Assembly: GCF_001653235.2 (NCBI RefSeq) | Contig: NC_035790.1 | Location: forward strand, 8,122,001-8,186,000 | DNA length: 64,000 nucleotides | Reading direction: 5' to 3' | From: Pochonia chlamydosporia 170 | Taxonomy: Eukaryota > Ascomycota > Sordariomycetes > Hypocreales > Clavicipitaceae | Shown: one piece after another, positions 1-8,428 of the stretch | How positions within the stretch are numbered: the first letter of the stretch is position 1 | How the letters are laid out: every line of letters begins with the position of its first letter | Notes under the pieces: model-generated | Database searches by the model: none | What the model was told of the DNA's origin: nothing | The model's input: only the letters and a program-made list of their open reading frames with translations | Made by a program: the position numbers and the translations under genes

Positions 1-897
1 TTTGGACACTGCCAAAGCGTGCCGTTGAACATCAACAGACGTGTGCGAGAGGTCGACTATCCTGGAAGTAAAACGTGAGTACTAGGGTGGTAGGCTAGGA
101 TGGTGATACTTACATCCCAATGCGATTCATCTCTTTCACAATCGCGACACCCTGTTCAGATAATCCATTGTGTGCCGGCCCGGAGGAGTTCTGGAGTTAT
201 ATTAGCATACTTTCAATGTAGACATGTCAGCCCTCAGCATACCGTCGAATCAGCATATAAGTTGTTATTATCATGCGTCAAAGTAATATACCGGACCCCC
301 AGTCTGTGAAAGTTTCTCATGACACTAGCACTGTTGGCAATTTGATGTAAGCCCTCAATCCCAATCAAGCTGGCGACACGTCCAGAATTGAAGACGTCCC
401 AAACCTCAGTCGAGGTTCGTGCGAGGCCAAGGCGCTCAGGATATTTGTCAAGCAGGGTGTGTATAATATCGATTTGCTGCAAAGTGTCTCTGAGGCGCTC
501 TAGATGGGCTGCCGTTAAAAAGTCATTCTCGGCATTCGCAGCTGGGCTAAGGACAAGTCGTGATTAGCCCTCGACAATTTGCATTACCAAGATATTCGCA
601 TACCACGGTACGTAGGCACTCCAAAATACGCCTCCTACGAAGCCTTCTTGTAGACGTGTGAGGTCCGTGTGGGCAATGGGCATGTTGTGGGCGTCTACTT
701 CTGGATCGGCCGCTCGCCCCAAGTACCAGCCGCGAATCATGAATGGAAAGTCATTGTGCCCATCTGAAGGATGTTAGACTGGAACGTCGAGTATTCCGTA
801 GACGATACTTACCGATCAAGGGGACCTCAGAGAGAAGCTTTTTCGCGCGAGCCAGGTTGTCTTCTGATGACGTATTGGATGACATATTGGATGACAT
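1..897 (-). CDS. Membrane dipeptidase (peptidase M19 family), 3' end cut by window edge
   Basis: Zinc dipeptidase of the renal/membrane dipeptidase family, which hydrolyses dipeptides such as cysteinylglycine. The start codon at 895-897 opens a protein with a short Ser/Asn-rich N-terminus, then the metal-binding DGHND motif straight after the first intron (about 762-811), FVGGVFWSAYVPW, SLIGIEG, LTHDNNNLYADS, GLSEQGVAIVKEMNRIGM and VDLSHTS, all family hallmarks in order. Four introns are visible (about 762-811, 555-593, 196-247 and 57-110), each restoring the conserved frame. The remaining C-terminal part, with the last metal ligands, lies outside the window. There is no signal peptide, so it is probably cytosolic, like the dipeptidases of fungal metabolite clusters. 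It lies 268 bp downstream of the GST on the same strand. The pair suggests processing of glutathione conjugates, as with GliG/GliJ in gliotoxin biosynthesis (inference). The family call is secure, the pathway role is not. Confidence 0.88.
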
Positions 898-1165
898 CGT
901 GAGGAACAGGAAGGGCTTTGGTTGCAAGGATTGTGTGTAAGGCTTGGTGAGTATGAGAATTTGCAAATTAGTTTTAAAGAAAACGTAGGTGGAGCGTCTT
1001 TTATGGGATGATAGGACATTAAGTAAAGGATCGACGTCAGGCAGTTTAGCACCAGTGACGACCTGATCCCGTTCAACGGCATTTTAGATTCCAAGTTTAT
1101 CTTTCATTGAACCAGTCAACAATGACTGAGTAGAAATTACGTTTTTAAATCCTCAAATCAGACAT

Positions 1166-1982
1166 TCACTCCCCAATGACAAGCTCCTTTCGGGAATTCA
1201 ATTCCGCATACGCCTTAGCCACCCCCGGCAGTTCAGCAATACGCTCACTCCAAGCCTTGAGCGCCGGGAAATCATTCTTGTCAATCCCCATACGAGCCGT
1301 CGTCGGGTCATCTACAAACGGGTATATGGAGATGTCTGCAATGGTTGGCCTGTCAGGCAACCCAATCCAATTTTGTCCCGGCTTTGACAAACGATCGTTC
1401 ATGATGCCAAACTGAACCACGAGGTCCTTATACATCCTGTACATCTTTAATATTTGCTATTTCCGCTGCCAGCGGTGTTACTCACTTCTCTTTTGCCTTG
1501 GGGTTCTGATCTTCCGGCTTTCGAATTTCGTACCAAACCCAGTACTTTGCAGTTGGGCTACATTCGTTTAGCAACTCCTCTCCCGATTCATGCCGCTAGA
1601 CCTACCCAAGTGATGCAGTCTCAAAAGTGAGCCAGTTTCCTATTTCCAGTTCCTCGGCAGCAGTAGAACCGCAGTAGTTCTTCTGCACGTCATACTTCTT
1701 CGCAATGTACTGCAGGATCTGCGAGCTGTCCCAGGATGTTACGCGCTGGCCGTCCTCTTCATCAATCATGGCGGGCACATATCTCTGGGGATGAATTTTG
1801 GTGAACCAGTCGGTTCGCGTTGCAGGCCCATCTAAGCACGGGGCATCATAATCTATGCCGAGACATTCTAGCAGGATGATTGGCTTTATCCAGTTCTGAT
1901 ACCTTCCTTCTACGACAAAGACGAGCGGCTTGTCGGGGATATCATTGTCCAGGGACTTGGCGGAGAGAATGTTGATAGGCAT
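1166..1982 (-). CDS. Glutathione S-transferase (Ure2/GliG-like)
   Basis: Cytosolic GST of about 238 residues in three exons. Exon 1 (1982 to about 1608) encodes a thioredoxin-fold N-terminal domain with the glutathione-site stretch RYVPAMID followed by TSWDSSQILQYIAKKYD. Exon 2 (about 1560-1486) encodes GPTAKYWVWYEIRKPED. Exon 3 encodes the helical C-terminal domain with the family motif DRPTIADISIYPF. I place the start at the first in-frame ATG, 1980-1982; the open frame runs slightly further upstream only from a TTG. The intron 1 and 2 junctions are GG|GTAGGT and AA|GTGAGT with acceptors TGTAG and TACAG, and both keep frame. In fungal secondary metabolism such GSTs add glutathione to an electrophilic intermediate, giving later sulfur incorporation, or they detoxify. 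The adjacent M19 dipeptidase favours the first role. A TCGGTGACCGA palindrome sits about 150 bp upstream of the ATG. Confidence 0.9.
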
Positions 1983-2524
1983 TGTCAAGTGCGACCCAAG
2001 GATTCGATCTCAGTACAGTTAGTTTAAGCCTTGAAAGGTTGGTAACATGTTTACCAAGTAGCTGCTTTTATCTCGTTGACTTTTCCTTGGGCTTCTTGCG
2101 GCAGTTCATGGGCAAGGCCCATCACCAACGTCGGTGACCGAGGTACATTTGTCAACCTACGCAATTCTGTTTACAAATCTTGAGACATCAAAAAGAGGCT
2201 TAATTGCAAATAGGAATCGAGGCGTTGCAAGAGCAAGCCGTAGCTAGGATCATACGTACAAGCTTCACATACAGTCACATGGTTCATCGCTTGTCAACTC
2301 TATACCACCAAGTGTTGAGAAACGAGGACCAAGCAGACTATTCAACCCATTTTTGAGATTACTTAGTCTTGTCTGGCTTGGAGTAAATTTGCATAACCGC
2401 AACCTCGTCTAACTTCAATAAAAGCATTGTTCCACGCTTCGCGCAAGTCCGTCGCTAGCATAGCCCTTGCCAGAAGTCACCCCATTGGAGAATTGATTGA
2501 ACCTCCCAGGCTCCCGTATTTAAT
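1983..2524. other. Intergenic region between P450 3' end and GST start
   Basis: GST promoter plus P450 terminator space. The only structured element I see is the TCGGTGACCGA palindrome at 2131-2141. No credible coding sequence. Confidence 0.6.
2131..2141. promoter_or_regulatory. Candidate AflR-type zinc-cluster operator TCGGTGACCGA (GST promoter)
   Basis: An 11-bp near-palindrome fitting both TCG(N5)CGA, the AflR consensus, and CGG(N3)CCG, an inverted CGG site for Zn2Cys6 dimers. It is about 150 bp upstream of the GST ATG. It is the exact reverse complement of the copy at 4546-4556. Binding is inferred from sequence only. Confidence 0.6.
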
Positions 2525-4387
2525 TCACTCTTCACTATCACCTCGTGTCCTCAAAACAACATTCGTCATGTACGGCGGGAGAATCTGGCCAGGCATAAAG
2601 ATGTTGTCTGGCTTTCTCGTCATACCATTTGCAAGCTCCATATCATATCGCAGTAGAATCTTCGCAAAGAGTATCTGCGTCATTCTGATGCCGAGGAACC
2701 GCCCCGGGCAAATCTGAGCGCCGTAGCCGTAGGCCAAGAACTTGGTGCTCGCCGTAGTAGCCCGTGTTGTCGCCGTATTAGTGTCTTCGTCGTAGAACCG
2801 GTACGGGTTGAACTCGCTGGCGTTTTGATAGTTGTCTTCGTCGTTGTGGACATACCATGCCGGGGCGGATATCATTTCGCCAGATTTCACTGTAGCTCCA
2901 AGGTTCAGCTTGAGTGGTTGAATCACCGAACGAGTGACACTGACTGGAATAATGTTAGTAGACCTTCAGGAATGGAGCCCTAGCAGTACATACACAAAGT
3001 CGGGCCATTAACCCGTAATGTTTCACGCGTGAAGCTTTCCAAACGTGGGAGAGAGCTCATTGCTTGCTCGGACCATTCACCATTATTACTGGCAAGCGCT
3101 TCTGCAATCTCCTCGCGCAGATCCTCGATCAGGCCCGGATAGCAAATACTCTCGAAGATCATTTGCATCAACAGGCAGGCAACCGGACCAGCACTGTCAA
3201 ATGCCGTGAATATGACCTCGTCCGAGAATATGTTCACCTGCTTTGCCTCTTCAGCAGCGGTCATTGCCCTGGCGTTTCGCTGTATCTGTCCTCGTTCCTC
3301 TTTGAGATCGAGCATGGCGCCGAGTAATGTGTATTCATTGCGAATGGAACGCTTATCTCGCCATGCGTCAATGGTTCGTCGAAGTTCGGGAATTATAACT
3401 GCTTTCAATCTCTTGACTGCAGCACGAACTTTGAAGCCCTGCGGTGACAGATGCCAGAACGTTCGACGGAGAAGCCTTGGAACCCAAAAGTACATGTGGA
3501 CAAAGGCCGGTACATTGAGGCAATAGTATTTGATGTCCTCCATGTATTGCGGATTCTCAGAGAACTCTGGTCCGATGAGGAATGACGCCGAGACCGTGTG
3601 TACCAGAGACCACATTGTCATGAATCCCATGAACGGTTCTTGGCCTACTGACAGTTAGCAGGAATGCAACGTTCTGCGACTTTGTAATTGGACTTACTAT
3701 CACCGTATCCATCAAGGAGTTGGGCGATTACTTGGTCACCTTTTCGCACCACGGCTTTATGAAGATGACCTGGGCTTGTTAGAACTGCCTTGATTCCTTG
3801 CTTGGCAACATACTCATGTTTTTATTAACAGATTTTCGCACAGCATCCACATGGCAGCGGCCAAGAATATTCGCATGAAGTCTGAAGTGGTAGCTCTACG
3901 CCAGTCAGCAAGCTTCAATAGATTCACCGATTCATCTGGACCTTACGTCTTCCACGGCTTGTAGAAAGCTCAACTTTTCCGGGCCGACATTTTTGATCTC
4001 GTCGCCAACATCGGGGGGTATGACAATGACAAAATCATCGTGCTGGCCTGGATATGCCCATAGTTTAGATCTCTTCGTAAACTGCGTACCATTAGTATGA
4101 CTTACGATGAGATACAACGGCATCTAACTTGCATTGTCGTAGCCTCTCTGCAGCACTCGGCGAAGATCAGATTGACATTCAGTCCATCGCAGGCGCCTCC
4201 AAATATATGGTGCATCTCCAACGAGGGCTATGCCGTTTAATCGCCGTCGTTGTCTTGCATAGTCTAGATAATCGGATACCACAATAATGAAAATAAACGA
4301 TGCAATTGTCAGTGAGAGGACGTATAAGGGCCTTTCCTGCAACAATTGATGGCCCTCAGGCCAGAGCCGTTCCAATTGTGTCAACAT
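2525..4387 (-). CDS. Cytochrome P450 monooxygenase, membrane-anchored
   Basis: Microsomal P450 of about 540 residues in six exons. It starts at ATG 4385-4387 and has an N-terminal transmembrane helix (YVLSLTIASFIFIIVVSDYL, about residues 24-43). Later landmarks are an I-helix-like segment (VIFTAFDSAGP), the ExxR motif as ETLR, a PERF-like region (FNPYRF) and the heme loop YGYGAQICPG with the ligand Cys. The loop departs from the FxxGxRxCxG consensus at two positions: Tyr for Phe and Gln for Arg. The first intron (4082-4132) has a GC donor (GCAAGT) and a CAG acceptor; without it an in-frame TAG truncates the protein. Other introns lie near 3898-3947, 3777-3816, 3651-3700 and 2941-2993. The gene lies head-to-tail with the GST and the Zn2Cys6 regulator, with a TCGGTCACCGA palindrome about 160 bp upstream. 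It probably oxidises the polyketide; its substrate cannot be read from sequence. Confidence 0.88.
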
Positions 4388-4878
4388 TGTTGGCGGCTGG
4401 GCTGCTCGGGTTGTTAGTTGCCTGGCAAAAGTAAACTTCTGTAGTTCATAATACAATGCAAGGGTAACAACTGCGCGTAGTAAATTAGTTTTATTCGCAG
4501 ACGCGTCGAAGTAGTATTCCCATCGTGGCACGATTCGGGCACTTCTCGGTCACCGAATCCACGTCACACTGGACAGCAAGGCACCCGATACGGTCAAATA
4601 TCATGCTTAAAAAGTGACAAACGAGTCGAAATTGTGAGCTATAAACTGCTTCTCGACTGAATCTTGCATTAACGAACCCGCAAACCTTGGACAGGAAAAG
4701 TCGCCCCCCAGTTCTTTGCTGATGCTGTTCTGGCGTTGCGTAAGCCACAATATTCACAGGTAAGATGGTCTCGAATTACTGCATCATCTTGGTACGCCGC
4801 TGATTAGCGAGTCAATCGTCTTTTTTGCAATATGTGACAGATATGGACATTCCGAGTTCACAACCATGATCTCAATTT
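4388..4878. other. Intergenic: P450 promoter and regulator 3' region
   Basis: Holds the palindrome at 4546-4556. An open stretch on the minus strand at 4491-4757 shows no domain, no signal and no splice link to the P450, so I do not call it. Confidence 0.55.
4546..4556. promoter_or_regulatory. Candidate AflR-type operator TCGGTCACCGA (P450 promoter)
   Basis: Same 11-bp element as in the GST promoter, on the opposite strand, about 160 bp upstream of the P450 ATG. It satisfies TCG(N5)CGA and CGG(N3)CCG. The regulator encoded immediately upstream is the obvious candidate binder (inference). Confidence 0.6.
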
Positions 4879-6390
4879 CTACAAATGCCTCGAACTCCAA
4901 ACCTCCACAAGTCCCATCAACGTCCTCAAGCTCTTGGAAATATCGCCCAGTAAAACCGAGGCAGCCGTAGCAAAACCATCTTTCCTAATCCCACTCAAGT
5001 TTGTCTCGCGTTCTTTGAGCAGACCCGCTAACCTATACAACCTTGCCTGCAGCATTTTTCTCAAAAAGCTGGCTCGTGCCTTTGATGTAACCTTGAAGTT
5101 TCCGATACATAAGACAGTGCCGCTCGCAGGGTCATGGCTATAGCGTGGTCGGGCGACAAAGTCACTCTGGATTGCCGCCTGAAGAAGATCGAGCATCATC
5201 TTCACGTTGACTAGTTCTAGCAAGTATATGTGATTGTTTTGATTTGTATGCTTCACTTTGTGGACGCGGGAGAGCAGTGCCTCACGGACTTCAGTTTCTA
5301 ACATGAGCGCGCGGTCGATTTGTAAGGACTTTATCTTGAGTTGTTCCACTTCCAGTGATGAGAGCTGCATCAACACCGCGGAAGGATATTGGAATTGGGT
5401 GTGATTTGGGAACATCAAGCTTGACATTTCCATTGATTGCTGGGGAGTGTCTTCGCCGTTCAGTGAGGCTACTGCTGACTTTGCCATTTTTGACTCGAGT
5501 GATTGTGAGTAAACTGAGATGCCACATTGACTGGACAGGGTTGATGGTTCGCCAGGGTCTGCTGTCGCCCGTGATGCGTAGCCAGAATCGGCTACTGATT
5601 TGAACTCAAAATCTAGCATGTGTGCCAGTGGAGCAGAGGAACTTGAGCCTGACCTCGACTCCAATCCGGAAGATTGCTCCGAAGTCTCTCTATGAGCTTG
5701 TGTGCAGTTGTGGACAGATTGAAGCTGCAAAGACGAGCAGAGTGCATCCAATGGACTTTCGACATTCTCAGATAGTGTTTGAGGAGAGATGAGGTCCTCA
5801 GGGCGAAAGATGGCTTCTGAATTAGAGGACGGTAGCTCGTGAGACTTGTCGTTGAGAGGCGTATCTCCAAAAAGCACGTCCATGTTGGGATGCTCGCAGC
5901 TGCCATCCACGTCCATGGGAGCATCGTCTAGCAAATAGTCCATCGATCCATCTACCGCCCCCAAGTTTGGATTGTCTAAGAACGCGGCGTCGTATGTACC
6001 GTCAAAGTCGCCAACAATGGGAGACCAAGGATCCGTCCTTGTCTCCGGCTCTGGAGCAGATGTGTCCGCTGCCCCGACATCTGGTAGGGAAGTTAAATCG
6101 ACTTCCGCGCGCTGTTCCGCGTTTGACGTGGTGGTAGGTTTTGAAGCTGGCTTGGGGTCGGAACTATCGCGTGTTTGTTTGGCAGCAGCATCCTCTGGGA
6201 TAGTCTTTGCTCGTGGCCGTCCCATGCGTCGTGAGAGGCTATAAACGCACTTGAGCCTTTGAGTAGAGCACCGGCGACAAGCGGGCTTCTCATGGCCGCA
6301 TTTAATCTTTGCGGTTTGGCAGTTATCGCAGGAGGTTCTGTATTTAGGCCGACGGCCATTTGGTCGAACAGGACCACTCTCATCAACCAT
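4879..6390 (-). CDS. AflR-like Zn2Cys6 cluster transcription factor
   Basis: Single-exon nuclear regulator of 503 residues starting at ATG 6388-6390. Residues about 20-48 form a Zn2Cys6 binuclear cluster with spacing C-x2-C-x6-C-x6-C-x2-C-x6-C (first knuckle SCDNC, then KIKC, PAC, RRC, LKC), flanked by basic RRMGRPRAK. This arrangement, close to the N-terminus and followed by a Ser/Thr/Pro-rich acidic middle, is typical of AflR-type pathway regulators. The C-terminal third (about 335-503) is helical, with LLSRVHKV and an ARASFLRKML segment, and resembles the C-terminal regulatory region of such factors only weakly. Its position between the P450 and the ABC exporter suggests it controls this cluster. 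Its own upstream region carries a TCGGGAACCGA element (7049-7059) and a strong inverted repeat (6455-6474), so autoregulation is possible. Confidence 0.88.
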   Translation of the reverse strand: MVDESGPVRPNGRRPKYRTSCDNCQTAKIKCGHEKPACRRCSTQRLKCVYSLSRRMGRPRAKTIPEDAAAKQTRDSSDPKPASKPTTTSNAEQRAEVDLTSLPDVGAADTSAPEPETRTDPWSPIVGDFDGTYDAAFLDNPNLGAVDGSMDYLLDDAPMDVDGSCEHPNMDVLFGDTPLNDKSHELPSSNSEAIFRPEDLISPQTLSENVESPLDALCSSLQLQSVHNCTQAHRETSEQSSGLESRSGSSSSAPLAHMLDFEFKSVADSGYASRATADPGEPSTLSSQCGISVYSQSLESKMAKSAVASLNGEDTPQQSMEMSSLMFPNHTQFQYPSAVLMQLSSLEVEQLKIKSLQIDRALMLETEVREALLSRVHKVKHTNQNNHIYLLELVNVKMMLDLLQAAIQSDFVARPRYSHDPASGTVLCIGNFKVTSKARASFLRKMLQARLYRLAGLLKERETNLSGIRKDGFATAASVLLGDISKSLRTLMGLVEVWSSRHL

Positions 6391-6454
6391 CGCGGGCTTG
6401 GGAGTGGCGAAATACTTCTATTGATGGCAGCGATTGTAGTATGCTATTCTCATA

Positions 6455-6474
6455 TTTTCGGCAGTAGCCGAAAA
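6455..6474. promoter_or_regulatory. Perfect inverted repeat, TTTTCGGC-AGTA-GCCGAAAA
   Basis: 8-bp arms with a 4-bp spacer, about 65-85 bp upstream of the regulator ATG at 6390. It could be a protein-binding site (CGG half-sites facing each other with 6 bp between) or a hairpin in the 5' leader. Function is inferred only. Confidence 0.45.
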
Positions 6475-7048
6475 AGTTGATAAAACACCAAAACCAGAAA
6501 GCTTGAATACTTCGGTTATTTGATCTGGCCCAAAATCTCTCTTGGCTTTTATATGTGTCGTTGTGGCCCAGGGCCGTTGTGTGTCGCTGCATCATAGTCA
6601 GATTGCATGCTGTGTGCTCTTCTCCTGCGAGCATGTTGGTAATTTGTTGCTACCTTGGCACGAATAGTTTTTATCTCATGAGGTAAAAGCCCAAACACGC
6701 TGTCTTGGCAGTATCGTTGTAGTTGCCTCCGTCAGACTATCTGACACCTTGGTTTTCGCTTCTGCGGATGTGCTAAGGTGGTGGAACCATGCAGATGTAG
6801 TCTTCTTACATGATGGGGTAGCTTTTTGAGTCGTCTTTGCATAACTGTTGTCACCGAGATACAACAGCAACGCAGGGTTATACCACACGCATGGTGATGG
6901 GCCATAGGTTGACGGCGGCTACATGCAGAGAGTTCCAATACGTATCTATACAACGACGATCTATTCTTTAGTCACCTGACGAATCATGTCACTTTGGATG
7001 ACGCCGGCCATAAAGCGGCCAGGGGTTCTTATGTACTCACTGGGTTGC

Positions 7049-7059
7049 TCGGGAACCGA
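7049..7059. promoter_or_regulatory. Candidate AflR-type operator TCGGGAACCGA (divergent regulator promoter)
   Basis: Third match to TCGGNNNCCGA found by eye in the window. It lies almost midway between the two divergent regulator genes, about 660 bp from one ATG and 680 bp from the other. Confidence 0.5.
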
Positions 7060-7738
7060 GAGCCGGAGACATGTTGGCTGTGAGAAAGCTGTTATTTTGC
7101 AGCAACGCACCAAACAGACTGGTTACAGATCACAATACCGATAACATAATAGAAATAGCCATCATCTTTCCGACAGTAGTGATTCTAGTATAAGTCTAGA
7201 AGCGAACTTGATGGAATGACCCACGAAATCACCAAGTTCGCACACGACCTGTCACACAGCCTGTATATTGGGAACCCTAAGCCAATATCGAAACATAGCT
7301 GCAGCCCCCGATAGTTCGTCGGGTGATTGTGGCTATACTATTCAAAGATAAGGCGGAGACCCCTTTCGTTTAGCATCAGTGTTCGACATTATTGCAAGTT
7401 GGGCAGAAAAAAAGATGGAGAGAAAGCCTGCTTCGAACATGTCTCGAACGGCCCGGACGAGCAGCCACTCAAGTAAATCACAAGCTGAAACAAATGAACA
7501 CAGCATGCTGACAACCATTTTATTACCATGGCATTATGCGGACTAAGAAGAAAGTGTCAGCCAGCGGGCCAAAAGTGTACAAATGTGGCCAGAGGTTTGT
7601 TTATCAGTTGTGCTTACGGGGCTGCGCGTTGTGATATACCTAGATAGTTTTCTTTTTTCTGCTTTGCCTTGTTAGCAAAGGCTTGAAGGCACTTGACAAA
7701 ATAAAAGCATTCCCAGCCCTGGCCACCGAAATTTCTCT

Positions 7739-8428
7739 ATGCCGACGTCCCGACCACCCAATGGCGCATATACCTTCAAGTTGACGTTTGATATGGAGCG
7801 AGGCCAGTGCCATTGTCCATCCAACATGCTTCAACAGCTTGCAGGGGATCTAAGCCACAACACGCTCCCCTTCGATAAAATCTTGTGCATCGGTTCAGAG
7901 CTAGGCAGTCACCTGGAGACAATCGCCAGTTGTAACCGATGTGTTGCAACGAAGCGAAAGATACACATACTATCCCAGACGACGTCACGGCTGGTTGGGT
8001 TCTACGAAGCGGCGCATTTGAGCGCCCCCGCGGCAGCGGCCACGGCAGACTTGGGCGACGAAGAGGATGGATCTACGCTCATCAGACAGACTGGGGTTAC
8101 GCCAGCATCGCCAAGTTTTTCAGACAGCGCCCAGAGAAGCTGTCTATCCAAGAGTTTGCACACTTCGGACTGTCGCTCGGTATCGTGTGCCATGCGACTT
8201 GGCAAGCTGGCCATTGTGGGAGCGGAGGCCCGCATTCTGGGCGAAGTTGTGCTCATAGATGCCTGCTTGGAACTACATGAGAGGATGCAGGAGTGGAAGA
8301 TGGCCATGGACGAGTCGTTGGAGACGGTGGAGGAGCAATACGACGCAACGATATGCCACAGCCTCGACAGGTTGGCCAAGCTAATCGGGTTGCTGCAATA
8401 TGATGGGTATGCCGGGGATCACTGGTAA
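7739..8428 (+). CDS. AflR-type C-terminal regulatory domain protein lacking the zinc cluster
   Basis: Single open frame of 229 residues from ATG 7739. The first half (CHCPSNMLQQL, FDKILCIGSELGSHLETIASCNRC, then HILSQTTSRLVGFYEAA) follows the layout of the C-terminal domain of AflR-like regulators: a Cys-rich start, an 'ETIASC' helix, and a hydrophobic helix ending in an aromatic and 'AA'. The second half ends in a helical ILGEVVLIDACLELHERMQ...SLDRLAKLIGLL segment, also usual there. No Zn2Cys6 motif is in the protein or in the 1.3 kb upstream. It is therefore either a remnant of a second regulator or a stand-alone regulatory domain that could pair with the zinc-finger protein encoded divergently. 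The product call is by layout resemblance, so moderate. Confidence 0.55.
   Translation: MPTSRPPNGAYTFKLTFDMERGQCHCPSNMLQQLAGDLSHNTLPFDKILCIGSELGSHLETIASCNRCVATKRKIHILSQTTSRLVGFYEAAHLSAPAAAATADLGDEEDGSTLIRQTGVTPASPSFSDSAQRSCLSKSLHTSDCRSVSCAMRLGKLAIVGAEARILGEVVLIDACLELHERMQEWKMAMDESLETVEEQYDATICHSLDRLAKLIGLLQYDGYAGDHW

Larger units (their letters stand above)
6391..7738. other. Divergent promoter region between two regulators
   Basis: Shared 1.35-kb upstream region of two divergently transcribed regulators. It contains the TCGGGAACCGA palindrome near its midpoint and the 8-bp-arm inverted repeat at 6455-6474. I searched the plus strand for a zinc-finger exon belonging to the 7739 gene and found none. 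Short open stretches here look non-coding. Confidence 0.55.

Noticed and set aside
4491..4757. 88-codon minus-strand frame upstream of the P450
   Set aside because: No domain; no in-phase splice to the P450, which has its own ATG with a membrane anchor right after it.
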